A stretch of 64,000 nt of DNA from CALESS01 sp041741455 (GTDB taxonomy: Bacteria; Chloroflexota; Anaerolineae; Anaerolineales; Anaerolineaceae): the NCBI GenBank assembly GCA_041741455.1, contig JBGSJZ010000152.1, positions 1-64,000 of the forward strand. Direction: 5' to 3'. The stretch's first letter is position 1, and each line of letters begins with the position of its first letter. Below the pieces are notes generated by a model. That model saw nothing but the letters and a program-made list of their open reading frames with translations, was not told where the DNA came from and searched no databases. Below are positions 52,549 to 62,280 of the stretch, piece after piece. The position numbers and the translations under genes were made by a program.

Positions 52549-52731
52549 TGGAATTCTCTTGATCAAAAGATTGTTAACAATTCTCATTCAAGGCAATTGA
52601 ACAAATTCTAACACTAGTGGTCACATTTTTGCGCAATTATCCTTGACAAGATGAAAAGAAGAAACATAATTGAATAATATCAGATAGGTGGGCATCAGAG
52701 AATCTTATCTTAACTTATTGAGGTGTGGTTT

Positions 52732-54939
52732 ATGTCAGAAGGCTTAGGGTTAGACATTTCTCTTGGCGCAAAGCGCCTCATTGAAGCAGCTCAACAGAAA
52801 AAATTGGAAGCGCGGCATGCATTTCTAGGGCTTAACCATTGGCTATTAGCTTTATTTGAAAGACATGCCCCAATGGCTGAAGCCATGGTACGGAATATTA
52901 ACACCGAAAATACCCGAAAGTTGTTGCTTTCTCGGATCAATCAGGGAGAACTTGGAAAGGGTGTTGAGGAAAGCGCTGTGATTCAACAGGCGGGCGAACG
53001 AGCAAAACAAAAAGGAAAAAACCAGATTTCTGAAAGAGATATTGTCTTTGTCCTTTTACAAATTGCAGGCTATGAAATCCAAGATGCGGATGGATTGACA
53101 CTTCCAGTCGTCGATACAGTTCAGGCTACAGAAACGATAGAAACTTCAGCAATTTTGAAAGAAGGTGGTATTACAGAAAACGACAAACCAAATCCAACCG
53201 ACACCACCCCTGCCCTGGACCAATTTGGACGTGATTTAACCCAGGAAGCCAGAGCCGGCAAATTGCGTCCCCTCATTGGCCGGGAAGAAGAAGTCCAACT
53301 CATGGTGGAAACTCTTTGCCGGACAACCAAACGCAATCCAGTCTTAATCGGACCGGCAGGTGTTGGAAAAACAGCCATTGTGGAAGGCTTGGCACAACGC
53401 GTCATTTCTGGGTCGGTACCTGAATTCCTTAAGAATTCTCGGATCATCGTTCTGCAACCATCCATCCTTGTAGCCGGAGCTCATTATGCTGGTGAGTTAG
53501 ACAAACGGATGCAAGCCATATTAAAAGAAGCCAAGAATGACGGGATTCTTTTATTTATCGACGAAATCCATACCATCATGGGCACTGGTGGGATGATGGG
53601 TACATCCGATATTGGCAGTATGCTCAAACCAGCTCTGGCTCGAGGAGACATAGCTGTAATTGCAGCTACTACGGATGATGAATATAGGAAATTTATTGAA
53701 ACTGATACAGCTCTCGAACGACGATTCCAGCCTATCCGGGTTCACGAATTGAACCCGGAGCAGACTTTTTTTATCCTTCAGTCTGTTCGTGAAGTACTAG
53801 CCACCAAACGAAATGTTCAAATGGAAGACGGAATCTTGCGCTGGCTTATTCAATTTGGGGACCAGAATATGCGGAACCGCCATTTTCCAGACAAGGCTGT
53901 TGATTTACTTGAGCAGTGTGTCGCACATTCTTTGGCAGTTGGGAAGAATGTTGTCGAACTATCTGATGCCCAAGAAGTTGGGCAACGTATGGTTGGCATG
54001 CCCCTTAGCCTGGAAAAACGATTGGAGAATCTCGAGAATCACTTGGACCAACAGGGGATTCTTGCTTCCCAGGAAATTCAGGCTCTAACCAACCGTTTGC
54101 AAGTGACCATGCGCGGCCTCGATTTACGTACTAATCGGCCTAATGTTGTCTTGCTATTAAGTGGTGATGCTGCCAATAACACAGATGTGCTGGCAGAAAC
54201 TCTATCAAAAGAACTGTTTGGTGCACCTGATCGAGTGATCACCATCGATTTCAGTCGATTTACGCATCCAGCCGATATTAGCCTGCTGGTCGGTGCACCT
54301 CCGGGATACGTTGGTTATTCTGACAGTTTGCCGCTCCACCGATTAGCCCAAATCCCCTGGTGCATTTTACGATTTGAAAATATAGATCAATGCGTGGCCA
54401 GTATTCGAAGCTTTTTATCACAAGGGTTGGAAAACGGTGTGATTATTGATGGTCGGGGAAAACCCCTTTACTTCAGCGATACGGTCATATTACTAACAGC
54501 AGATGTGAGAATTTCAGTTCAGCGTGGGCTGGGATTTAAATCTGACGCCGTTCAAATTAAGTCCGAAGACATTTTTAAAACAATTGTTGAATCTGTAGGC
54601 CAGGAAATTGCCGAGCAAATTGACCTGTTTGTTCCAGGGATTGCCAAAAGTGGTGGCCTTACTCAAAAGTGGCTGGAAGAACATTTGTTAAAAGAATTGA
54701 CGGAACGATACCTCAATCAAGGTGTGGAACTTCACTGGGATCAAACGACAATAGATTGGCTTTCCAAACAACAGGATGATTATTTATCGGAACGCGATTG
54801 GGAACGTTGGGTGGACGAAGCGCTTTCCCCAGCATTAATCCCACACATTCCGAGAACTGGTAAAGGGAGAAGTATTTCCGTCCATGTGAAAATAGACAAC
54901 AGTAAAGTTGTAATTGAACCTATCGAACAGGAGAAATGA
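52732..54939 (+). CDS. ClpA/ClpB-like ATPase with inactive second AAA+ domain
   Basis: 735 residues from the ATG at 52732, with GAGG 8 nt upstream. The Clp N-domain spans 1-115. The first AAA+ domain (about 165-400) is intact: Walker A GPAGVGKTA, Walker B LLFIDEIH, arginine finger ERRF and pore loop AGAHYAGE. The second domain (about 455-640) keeps LVGAPPGYVGY but has lost Walker A (SGDAANNTDV) and Walker B (LRFENIDQ), and its sensor reads LTADVR. The middle coiled coil of ClpB is reduced. No ClpP-binding IGF/L loop was recognized. It is probably a remodelling or disaggregating ATPase driven by one ring. It is coupled to the YbjN-like gene. Confidence 0.88.
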   Translation: MSEGLGLDISLGAKRLIEAAQQKKLEARHAFLGLNHWLLALFERHAPMAEAMVRNINTENTRKLLLSRINQGELGKGVEESAVIQQAGERAKQKGKNQISERDIVFVLLQIAGYEIQDADGLTLPVVDTVQATETIETSAILKEGGITENDKPNPTDTTPALDQFGRDLTQEARAGKLRPLIGREEEVQLMVETLCRTTKRNPVLIGPAGVGKTAIVEGLAQRVISGSVPEFLKNSRIIVLQPSILVAGAHYAGELDKRMQAILKEAKNDGILLFIDEIHTIMGTGGMMGTSDIGSMLKPALARGDIAVIAATTDDEYRKFIETDTALERRFQPIRVHELNPEQTFFILQSVREVLATKRNVQMEDGILRWLIQFGDQNMRNRHFPDKAVDLLEQCVAHSLAVGKNVVELSDAQEVGQRMVGMPLSLEKRLENLENHLDQQGILASQEIQALTNRLQVTMRGLDLRTNRPNVVLLLSGDAANNTDVLAETLSKELFGAPDRVITIDFSRFTHPADISLLVGAPPGYVGYSDSLPLHRLAQIPWCILRFENIDQCVASIRSFLSQGLENGVIIDGRGKPLYFSDTVILLTADVRISVQRGLGFKSDAVQIKSEDIFKTIVESVGQEIAEQIDLFVPGIAKSGGLTQKWLEEHLLKELTERYLNQGVELHWDQTTIDWLSKQQDDYLSERDWERWVDEALSPALIPHIPRTGKGRSISVHVKIDNSKVVIEPIEQEK

Positions 54940-54941
54940 TC

Positions 54942-55382
54942 ATGGAATTCAAGACCAAAGCTCAAGAAGATACTTATAACCAAATTGCTCAATGGCTGCA
55001 GGAATTATTTGGTGCATTTTTAGTAAAACGAGAGGATGCACCTGTTTTCGGCGTCATTATTGGGTCAGCTCTGGCTCAGGTGGGGATTGCCCCTTGGGGA
55101 GAGGATGATGCGACTATTACGACGCGGGCCTATGTTGTCACCGGTGCTGAAATTACTCCGGATCTGATGCATTACCTTCTGCGTGAAAACGATCGGATGC
55201 GATTCGGGGGATTTGGGTTAGATCATGAAAACGATATCTTCTTTGAGCATACTATTGTAGGAAAAACCTCCAATAAAGAAGAAATAAAAAGTTCTGTTCT
55301 TGCAGTTATACTAACAGCGGATGAGTACGATGATAAAATCACTGCGCGTTGGGGTGGCCAACGTGCACTGGATCGCCGGTAA
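54942..55382 (+). CDS. YbjN/T3SS-chaperone-fold-like protein
   Basis: 146 residues from the ATG at 54942, with AGGAG 8 nt upstream. An ATG at 54936 overlaps the previous stop as ATGA. Mixed alpha/beta with a central APWGEDDATITTRAYVVTGAEITPDLMHYLLRENDRMRFGGFGLDHENDIFFEHTIVG stretch typical of YbjN or TY-Chap folds (key LMHYLLREN..MRFG.F and I.FEHTI). No catalytic residues. These proteins usually chaperone or sense partners. It is adjacent to the Clp-like ATPase and may act as its adaptor. Confidence 0.75.
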   Translation: MEFKTKAQEDTYNQIAQWLQELFGAFLVKREDAPVFGVIIGSALAQVGIAPWGEDDATITTRAYVVTGAEITPDLMHYLLRENDRMRFGGFGLDHENDIFFEHTIVGKTSNKEEIKSSVLAVILTADEYDDKITARWGGQRALDRR

Positions 55383-55548
55383 TCGAGCAGGAAATATTTT
55401 TGTCCCACCGGTAAAGCGATTGACTTCACCGGTACGTTTGTGTTCTCATTAGCGTGTTCTCTAAAAATGATTAAAGTGCCAAAAAGCGCTTATTCATTAA
55501 TATAGGTTATAATCTTGCCCCCAAATTCTGTACTGTGAGGGAGTTAGA

Positions 55549-56157
55549 TTGATTAGCGTTCTTCTTGTTACTGCCAGTTATATTGCAGCCCAGATGCTGT
55601 CTGATATAGCCAGCCTGCAAATCGTCTTATTTGCTGGGTTATCTTTTGATGCCGGCACCTTTATTTATCCGATAACATTTACTTTGCGCGACCTGGCACA
55701 CAAGGTTCTGGGAGTAAAGGGTGTACGCATTTTGATTTTTACTGCAACTGCCATTAATTTGTTAATGGCTTTGTTTTTTTGGTTTGTTTCCACCCTTAAG
55801 CCAGATACAATAGCTGGCAGCAGCAATTTGTGGGGGGCTGTATTGGCTCCAGTCTGGCGGATAACCCTGGCAAGCATTGGGGCGGAGATAATTTCGGAAT
55901 TACTGGATACGGAAGTATACCGTTTGTGGGTCAACCGAGTCACGACACGATATCAGTGGTTGCGCGTGCTTACATCAAATTCCATTTCAATTCCGGTTGA
56001 CTCGTTTATTTTCTCATTCCTGGCATTTTACGGAATTATGCCAACATCTTCTGTGGTTGGGATTTTTTGGAGCAATGTGATCATAAAGGGTATCGTTACT
56101 CTTGTCAGCTTACCGATGATTTACCTTGTTAAAAATAATCATGAGGTGAAGGCTTAG
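55549..56157 (+). CDS. VUT-family (YhhQ-like) queuosine precursor transporter
   Basis: 202 residues from a TTG at 55549, with GAGGGAG upstream. Six hydrophobic helices. The family motifs GTFIYPITFTLRDLAHKVLG and LASIGAEIISELLDTEVY (key FPITFTLRDL-like and E.LDT..Y) match the vitamin-uptake-like YhhQ group that imports queuine or preQ bases for tRNA modification. TATAAT at 55508-55513 suggests a short leader with no visible preQ1 riboswitch. Substrate choice within the family is not fixed. Confidence 0.88.
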   Translation: MISVLLVTASYIAAQMLSDIASLQIVLFAGLSFDAGTFIYPITFTLRDLAHKVLGVKGVRILIFTATAINLLMALFFWFVSTLKPDTIAGSSNLWGAVLAPVWRITLASIGAEIISELLDTEVYRLWVNRVTTRYQWLRVLTSNSISIPVDSFIFSFLAFYGIMPTSSVVGIFWSNVIIKGIVTLVSLPMIYLVKNNHEVKA

Positions 56158-56267
56158 TAAACGAACTCCCGGAAATCTTACTGACTGAGTTGTTAACTTC
56201 CTGAATGCAATGAAAGTTGAAAAGATAGTTTCATCCGAGGAAAAAATTGTGGCTAAGTGAGATCAGC

Positions 56268-57824
56268 TCATGGTTTGTAGCTGACTGGACGTGGAGCAAC
56301 AGGAAGTCTTATCTCAGGCGCAGAATGGAATGAACGGGACGGCAATGGGTTGACATGCTCTTCCGTCACCCGGCGAAAATGGTAACCATAGATTGAAAAT
56401 GTAATTGCCAGTGGAAACTTGTGAGCTTCATTCTTAAGCGTCCATAGGACAAGATCCCAGAAATATCGTCTCTCGCGACCGAATACACCAAGTTTCCAAA
56501 TCGCCCGGAAGAAGGCCAAAATTTCTTGAATCTCCAATGTCACCGACGGACGCATCGGTTTATACTCTTTCAGGAAGGTCTTGATCCGTTGATAGAAAAG
56601 TTCGGGAGAATAGATCCTGGTGAGGATTGACCGATATCCCTGTAGCAATAGATCTGGATCCATTTGTGTCAGAAAATTCGTGCGGCCGTTTACATTATCT
56701 CCTGAAGAATCTTCCAGGATCCTTCCTTCTTTCAAGAGTCGTGCATGAAGAGCGGTTCCGGGCAAGGCATTCAACAATCCAACCATGGCGGTCAAAATTC
56801 CACTTTCCTGAATGAAACTAACCTGACGGTCGAATATGGTAAGGCTGTCACTATCAAAACCTACAATAAATCCTCCCATTACCTGCAATCCGGCTCGCTG
56901 AAGTTTTTTAATGCTGCCCAATAAATCGCGCTTCTGATTTTGAACTTTATTACATTCTATCAGGCTGGCTTCATCAGGTGTTTCGACCCCAATAAAAACA
57001 GAATAAAAACCAGCTTGCACCATCATCTCCATCAATTCATCATCATCAGCCAGGTTAATGGATGCCTCAGTTAGAAATAAACAACCTGATTTGCCTTTAC
57101 GCCATTGTACGAGAGCTGGGAGAATTTCATCCTTCAACTGACGTTTATTTCCTATGAAATTATCATCTACAAAGAAAATATTTCTGCGCCAACCTCGGAT
57201 GTATAGCTGATCTAATTCCGCAATTAGTTGAGTTGCAGACTTTGTGCGAGGTCGGTGTCCGAACAGAACAGTCACGTCACAAAATTCGCAGTTGTATGGA
57301 CACCCGCGTGAATATTGTATGCTCATCGAATCGTATTTTTTCATATTCAGCAAATCCCAAGCAGGGATTGGCGTCTGGTTGATATCGGGAAATATCTGGG
57401 ATGTATAAATATGCTTGGCTATCCCATGCTCAAAATCCATTAAAAACAAAGGCAGAGTAACTTCAGCCTCATTTAGGATCAGGTAATCTACCTCTGGAAA
57501 TTTTTCTGGTTCAGCGGTAAATAGCGGACCGCCGGCGGCAATTTTCTTGCCGGATTCCTTTATTCGATGGATGACCTTATTCACCGAATCACGTTGAACA
57601 ATCATGGCGCTGATTAAAACCAGATCCGCCCAATCAATTTCCTTCTGTGTTAGCCGGGAAGCATTCATATCCACCAATTTTTTTTGCCAATGATCTGGTA
57701 ATAGGGAAGCAACTGTAATCAGCCCAAGTGGTGGCGAGGATACTTTTTTCCCAACAAAATGTAGCGCGTGCTTAAAACTCCAATAAGTGTCTGGAAATTG
57801 AGGGTATATCAATAAAACATTCAT
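56268..57824 (-). CDS. B12-binding radical SAM protein with DUF4070-like C-terminus
   Basis: 518 residues from the ATG at 57824, with AGGAGG 8 nt upstream. The cobalamin-binding domain spans 1-150 (no DxHxxG His motif). The radical SAM motif CPYNCEFC is near 178, in SRGCPYNCEFCDVTVLFGHRPR (key RGCPYNCEFC). The C-terminal domain has the DUF4070 look. Relatives include the hopanoid methylase HpnP and other methylases or unknown maturases, so a lipid or sterol-like methyltransferase is only one option. It is divergent from the two-component genes at 57990. Confidence 0.88.
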   Translation of the reverse strand: MNVLLIYPQFPDTYWSFKHALHFVGKKVSSPPLGLITVASLLPDHWQKKLVDMNASRLTQKEIDWADLVLISAMIVQRDSVNKVIHRIKESGKKIAAGGPLFTAEPEKFPEVDYLILNEAEVTLPLFLMDFEHGIAKHIYTSQIFPDINQTPIPAWDLLNMKKYDSMSIQYSRGCPYNCEFCDVTVLFGHRPRTKSATQLIAELDQLYIRGWRRNIFFVDDNFIGNKRQLKDEILPALVQWRKGKSGCLFLTEASINLADDDELMEMMVQAGFYSVFIGVETPDEASLIECNKVQNQKRDLLGSIKKLQRAGLQVMGGFIVGFDSDSLTIFDRQVSFIQESGILTAMVGLLNALPGTALHARLLKEGRILEDSSGDNVNGRTNFLTQMDPDLLLQGYRSILTRIYSPELFYQRIKTFLKEYKPMRPSVTLEIQEILAFFRAIWKLGVFGRERRYFWDLVLWTLKNEAHKFPLAITFSIYGYHFRRVTEEHVNPLPSRSFHSAPEIRLPVAPRPVSYKP

Positions 57825-57924
57825 CAGAAATCCTCCTGTCGATATGTAGAGTATCACCAATGAATGCGGCTTCAACATGTGCGTAGAGTCACTCATTTAG
57901 TACTTTCTTCGTTGATCATGAAAC

Positions 57925-57952
57925 GTGACCAGGGATGTGACCTTCATGTGAC
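57925..57952 (+). promoter_or_regulatory. Direct GTGAC repeats upstream of the NarL-type system
   Basis: GTGAC occurs at 57925, 57937 and 57948 (periods 12 and 11 bp). The third copy abuts a weak -35 TTGCGC (57953-57958), with TATAAT 15 bp further (57974-57979). Same-face repeats like this can bind a regulator next to RNA polymerase, possibly the response regulator encoded downstream. Confidence 0.45.
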
Positions 57953-57989
57953 TTGCGCAGGATTTACGTGATGTATAATACAAACGCTT

Positions 57990-59198
57990 ATGGAAAAAAC
58001 ACCGATTAGCGCTCAAACGACTGGAAGTGGGATGGACCTGGCCTTTGCCGTGGTAGTATTGGCATCCTACCTGGCGACATTTTCCTCCATCCGGGAGGCA
58101 ACCCTAACCAATATTGGTCTGCTGATTCTTTTAGGGGTCCTTTATGTCAATATTGGGATTTATGGATATTCGCTAGCTTCCAAAAGTAGTTCTGTCATGA
58201 ATCGCTTACTTTATTTTCTGGTTCAAATTCCAATCGGAGGATTAATTTTATATTTAGGTGGGGGTATTGGATATAACGCATTGGTTTTCCTACCCCTTGC
58301 TGGGCATAGTATTGTCCTGCTTAAGTCTTTTTGGCTGTATGTGGTCAATTTACTATTGAGTGTAGTGTTTTTGCTTACCTCCTTGCTGGTCGGAACAAGC
58401 CTGAATGACACCTGGCCAAACCTATTAACCTTCCTGGCTGGACAAGTTTTTATTCTGGTGTTCACCCAAATGGCAATTGATGAATTTCGATCCCGCAAAG
58501 AAGTAGAAAGATTAGTGCATGAACTTCAAACGGCCAACGAACAGCTTCGATTTTATGCAGTCCAGGCTGAGGAGCTGGCGATCACAAAGGAACGGAACCG
58601 AATGGCTCGGGAAATCCACGATGGTCTGGGTCATTATCTAACGACAATTCATGTGCAGATCATGGCTGGACGGGCAGTATCTGAAACAGACCCAATAAGG
58701 GCAAATGAGCTATTCTTGAAGGCTCAAAACATGGCACAAGAGGCCCTGGCAGATATTCGCCAATCAGTAGCTGCTCTCCGAACTTCCCCTGAAGAGTCGC
58801 AACCACTGGTTGAACAAGTGCAAAAAATATTGAGTGGCTGCGAAAGCCTTGGTTTACAGAGTCATTTGTCCATCTTTGGAGATCCAAGGATTCTTCCCCC
58901 CGCGGTTCATCTCACCCTCTTCAGAGCTGTTCAGGAAGGGGTCAACAATACCTGTAAACACGCCCAGGCGAAAAACATTCAGGTGAGTTTGGATTTTACT
59001 AGTCAACAGCAGGTCAGCCTTTCAATCCAGGATGATGGCCGGGGAGCGCTCAGCACCAATGGAGGTTTTGGATTGATTGGTTTGCGCGAGCGAGTTCACC
59101 AATTGCGGGGAGAAATTGATTTTGAAACTGAGAAAGATCATGGATTTCGAATAACAATCAAGGTGCCGGTGAATTATGATACGAATTCTAATCGTTGA
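57990..59198 (+). CDS. Sensor histidine kinase of the NarL/DesK type
   Basis: 402 residues. About six transmembrane helices in 1-165 form the sensor. A coiled coil leads to a HisKA_3 domain with the phospho-acceptor H210 in MAREIHDGLGHYL. The ATPase domain has NNTCKHA, DDGRG and GLIGLRERV. Pairs with the response regulator downstream, overlapping it by 23 nt. The signal is unknown, and a membrane-state or ion cue as in DesK is possible. Confidence 0.93.
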   Translation: MEKTPISAQTTGSGMDLAFAVVVLASYLATFSSIREATLTNIGLLILLGVLYVNIGIYGYSLASKSSSVMNRLLYFLVQIPIGGLILYLGGGIGYNALVFLPLAGHSIVLLKSFWLYVVNLLLSVVFLLTSLLVGTSLNDTWPNLLTFLAGQVFILVFTQMAIDEFRSRKEVERLVHELQTANEQLRFYAVQAEELAITKERNRMAREIHDGLGHYLTTIHVQIMAGRAVSETDPIRANELFLKAQNMAQEALADIRQSVAALRTSPEESQPLVEQVQKILSGCESLGLQSHLSIFGDPRILPPAVHLTLFRAVQEGVNNTCKHAQAKNIQVSLDFTSQQQVSLSIQDDGRGALSTNGGFGLIGLRERVHQLRGEIDFETEKDHGFRITIKVPVNYDTNSNR

Positions 59199-59823
59199 TG
59201 ACCAGGCGCTTTTTCGCGAGGGGTTGAAGACCCTCCTTTCCACACAGCCCGATTTTGAATTGGTTGGCGAGGCAGGTAATGGCGAAGAAGCTTTACGTTT
59301 GGCTGCACAGCATCGTCCAGAGATCGTTCTCATGGATTTACGCATGCCAATTCTGGATGGCGTCAGCGCTACCAGAAGGTTTTCATCCCAATTGCCCGAT
59401 TGCCGGGTGATTGTTCTAACAACTTTTGATGAAGACGAAACTGTATTTGATGGATTGAGAGCTGGTGCAGTCGGATATTTGCTTAAGGATGTATCCTCGG
59501 AAAAGCTTTATGAGGCGATTCGAGCGGCTGCCAGAGGGGAGTATTTTCTTCAACCATCGATTACAACCAAGGTGATGACAGAATTTGCCAGAATTTCCAG
59601 ACCCGTTCCTTCACCTTTGGAACCTTTGTTAGAGCCTTTGACGATGCGGGAGATGGAAATCATCCGCATGGTGGCTACCGGTGCGAGTAACAAGGAGATT
59701 GCAGACAAGCTTGTCATCGCTGAAGGCACCGTGAAGAATCATATTACGAGTATCCTTGGGAAGATGAATGTCAAAGATCGAATGAATGCTGTTATCAAAG
59801 CTCGCGAATTGGGATTAATTTAA
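59176..59823 (+). CDS. NarL/FixJ-family response regulator
   Basis: 215 residues: receiver domain (acidic DD at 8-9, phospho-acceptor D54 in VLMDLRMP, then TTFDEDE and K in LKDVSS). The LuxR-type DNA-binding helix-turn-helix follows, at about 150-210 (LTMREMEIIRMVATGASNKEIADKLVIAEGTVKNHITSI, key NKEIA..L.I..GTVKNH). Transcriptional output of the upstream kinase. Target genes are likely local, including 59842 or its own promoter. Confidence 0.95.
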   Translation: MIRILIVDDQALFREGLKTLLSTQPDFELVGEAGNGEEALRLAAQHRPEIVLMDLRMPILDGVSATRRFSSQLPDCRVIVLTTFDEDETVFDGLRAGAVGYLLKDVSSEKLYEAIRAAARGEYFLQPSITTKVMTEFARISRPVPSPLEPLLEPLTMREMEIIRMVATGASNKEIADKLVIAEGTVKNHITSILGKMNVKDRMNAVIKARELGLI

Positions 59824-59841
59824 GGACCTGGAGCAAAAGTA

Positions 59842-60672
59842 GTGAATACACCAGAAAGAAAAAACTCAAATGTTTTCCCCTGGCTGGGAGGATCATTAAT
59901 TGTTATTGGAATCGTGATTGTTGTTGAACAAAGCTTGAAAACAGATTGGTTAGTTATTGCCTTATTACCGGCATTTGGCTTCCTGCTCTTTGCTGCTGGT
60001 TTTCGACGGAAATCGAAGGCCTGGCTTTTACCTGGAATATTACTTACTGGAATCGGATTCGGCTTGTTTCTAGGTTACTCACCGCTATTCAAGATGGCCT
60101 GGATGCATCAATTAGGAGCTTTTCTTATTGCATTTGCAGCAGGGTGGGTTGCGGTTTGGTTAATGCCCCTTTTGTTCCATCAAAAATTCGCCTGGTGGGC
60201 TTTGATTCCCGCTGGGGTTATTGGAGGAGCTGGAGTAACTTTTGCTTTCACCCCGCTGCGGTTTTTAGATTTTGTTCTTTATCCAAGTTTAGGTTTGGGG
60301 TTAGCATTTCTATTATGGGGAGTATTTGAATGTTTCTTGGGATTAATCATTGCTGGGTCGCTTATCATCACAATCGGCCCCGCTATTTATTTTGGTTGGA
60401 TCAGACCTGGCCAGGCACTATCCCAGACCGGGGTCATGCTGGTAATACTGGCTCTAGGTTGGATCTTGATCACATTTTTCACCCGGGCAAGATTGCATAA
60501 ATTTATTTGGTGGCCATTGATTCCGGGAGGAATTCTGGCGATGGTCGGTTGGGGGCTATATATCGGTGGCAGTCCGGGTACCGCAGTCAATTTTATTGGC
60601 AATACGGGTTCAGTTGCCCTGATCATTTTTGGCGTATATCTATTATTGCTTCGCCGGGGGATGAGGCAATAA
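59842..60672 (+). CDS. Multi-pass membrane protein of unknown function
   Basis: 276 residues, GTG start at 59842 with CTGGAGC upstream. About eight hydrophobic segments, built from similar units with the local pattern WWxLIPxGxIxxxG (FAWWALIPAGVIGG and FIWWPLIPGGILAMVG, and weaker RKSKAWLLPGILLTGIG), so internal duplication is likely. No recognized catalytic motif. 18 bp after the response regulator, it is probably part of that operon and may be the regulated output or a signal modifier. Confidence 0.7.
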   Translation: MNTPERKNSNVFPWLGGSLIVIGIVIVVEQSLKTDWLVIALLPAFGFLLFAAGFRRKSKAWLLPGILLTGIGFGLFLGYSPLFKMAWMHQLGAFLIAFAAGWVAVWLMPLLFHQKFAWWALIPAGVIGGAGVTFAFTPLRFLDFVLYPSLGLGLAFLLWGVFECFLGLIIAGSLIITIGPAIYFGWIRPGQALSQTGVMLVILALGWILITFFTRARLHKFIWWPLIPGGILAMVGWGLYIGGSPGTAVNFIGNTGSVALIIFGVYLLLLRRGMRQ

Positions 60673-60675
60673 ATC

Positions 60676-62280
60676 TTACGGGCGATTCGATACGTCCCAC
60701 TCAAGATAGAAACTATCTAGGTTACAGGAGCAAGCATTTTCAAACTCATTGAAAATATCCTCAGATTGAACCAATTGATATTGGAAATCTAAATAATAGG
60801 ATTGCATTGCCTGGTTGAAAACTTGATCTCCCAATCTCTTTCTCAAAGCGTCTAAGAAGAGAGCGCCCTTTTGATAGACAATGGCGCTGTATAATCCCTG
60901 ATTTTGTAAGTAAAACTCAATAGGCTGATCGAAGGGTTGAGAACCATTCTTTGCTTCAATGGTGCTCACCCGTGATTCCGCATACTGAGTAACCCCTTGG
61001 TAGAAGTCAAGCGAGATTCTCCTGGCATAAAGAAATCCACTATATGTAGCAAGAGCTTCATCTAACCATGGTTCTTCGTATGTATCGTTGCCTACCATGT
61101 TGTACCACCATTGGTGAGCAATCTCATGCGCAATAACAATAGCAAACGTATTGAATTCATCAGGATCTCGATACAAATCATCTTGTAACAAGATTAAACC
61201 TGGAAATTCTACTCCTAATGCATTATCCAGCGCTACGACGACAATGTCCAATTCGCGAAAAGGGTATGGACCATACTCGTTTTGAAATATTTCCAGCGCT
61301 TGTGAGGCAATTTTTAAGGCAATATCAGCTTTTTTGTCATTAACTAATCCATTTGCTGACCAGTGGTTTATCTGTATCCCTCCTGACATGGTTTTTGATT
61401 TTGATTGAAGATTCTTCCCTGCAACAATCATAAAGTCTCGAGCAGGACCTGAGATAAAAACCATTTGCCTGTACCCATGGATCATTGTTTCTTGTATCAT
61501 GCTGCCAGTTGAAGCCACTTTCCAATCTTGAGGTATTTTTATCCGAAATGTGAAAAGCGCAGTCTGGCTTGTGACCGGATCTCCTCCAGGGATTACTTCC
61601 CTAGCCGTCCATTTTCCCTCTGAAAAATTTTCTAAGATTGGAAAAGCATTCGCCATGACCCAGAGGTCGTTTTGATCTCCTTGATAAAACGTTCCATAAA
61701 GGAAATCTTCTGCTGATATTTCAGACGGGATCGATCCAGAGAAGGTTAGAACAATTTCTACTGTTTCATTGGCAAGAAGGGGGGATGGTAATGGTATGCG
61801 TAGCCCAGTGCTGTCATTGAGGAACACTGAAGGAGTGACTGAATTTCCATTTACTTTTACATCCTCCACTATCAAAGCGCCTCCAAAGATCACAGGCGCG
61901 TTCGGGTATAGTCGAAAATTCACTTCATTGATCGATTCCCGGAATGTGTTTGTGAATATTACCCGTTGTTTACCCATAAATGTGCCATATTCGGGTCTCA
62001 GGACCAAGTCAACTTGGTAACATGGCCAACCCCTGCTGGAAAAATTCTTGTTATATTCATCTTTGTAAGCGGCCTGTTGATTTTCACACTGGTTTTCCCA
62101 GTTCAAGGATGTTTCAAAATCGACTGCTGTTGGATTGAGCGACTGGTGATCAAGTTGATCGGAAGCAATGTGTTTTGGCCTGGAACTGCAGGATATGAGG
62201 ACCAAAAGCATACAGAGAATCAATATAAACCTGAAGAGCAAATTTCTGCCAGGATTTAGGTAAAAATATTGTCGTTTCAC
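60676..62280 (-). CDS. M1-family metallopeptidase lipoprotein
   Basis: 534 residues. The N-terminus has a hydrophobic segment ending in lipobox LISC, so it is a membrane-attached lipoprotein. The zinc site HEIAHQWW with E after 18 residues (WLDEALATYSG) is the gluzincin M1 motif, near residues 395-420. It likely trims peptides outside the membrane. The GTG start lies about 6 nt after a TACAAT box and has no ribosome site, so the mRNA may be leaderless. Its end is 4 bp from the membrane-protein gene on the other strand. Confidence 0.88.
   Translation of the reverse strand: MKRQYFYLNPGRNLLFRFILILCMLLVLISCSSRPKHIASDQLDHQSLNPTAVDFETSLNWENQCENQQAAYKDEYNKNFSSRGWPCYQVDLVLRPEYGTFMGKQRVIFTNTFRESINEVNFRLYPNAPVIFGGALIVEDVKVNGNSVTPSVFLNDSTGLRIPLPSPLLANETVEIVLTFSGSIPSEISAEDFLYGTFYQGDQNDLWVMANAFPILENFSEGKWTAREVIPGGDPVTSQTALFTFRIKIPQDWKVASTGSMIQETMIHGYRQMVFISGPARDFMIVAGKNLQSKSKTMSGGIQINHWSANGLVNDKKADIALKIASQALEIFQNEYGPYPFRELDIVVVALDNALGVEFPGLILLQDDLYRDPDEFNTFAIVIAHEIAHQWWYNMVGNDTYEEPWLDEALATYSGFLYARRISLDFYQGVTQYAESRVSTIEAKNGSQPFDQPIEFYLQNQGLYSAIVYQKGALFLDALRKRLGDQVFNQAMQSYYLDFQYQLVQSEDIFNEFENACSCNLDSFYLEWDVSNRP

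Noticed and set aside
55383..55548. preQ1 riboswitch before the YhhQ-like gene
   Set aside because: The leader after the -10 box is only about 30 nt and shows no preQ1 aptamer pattern.
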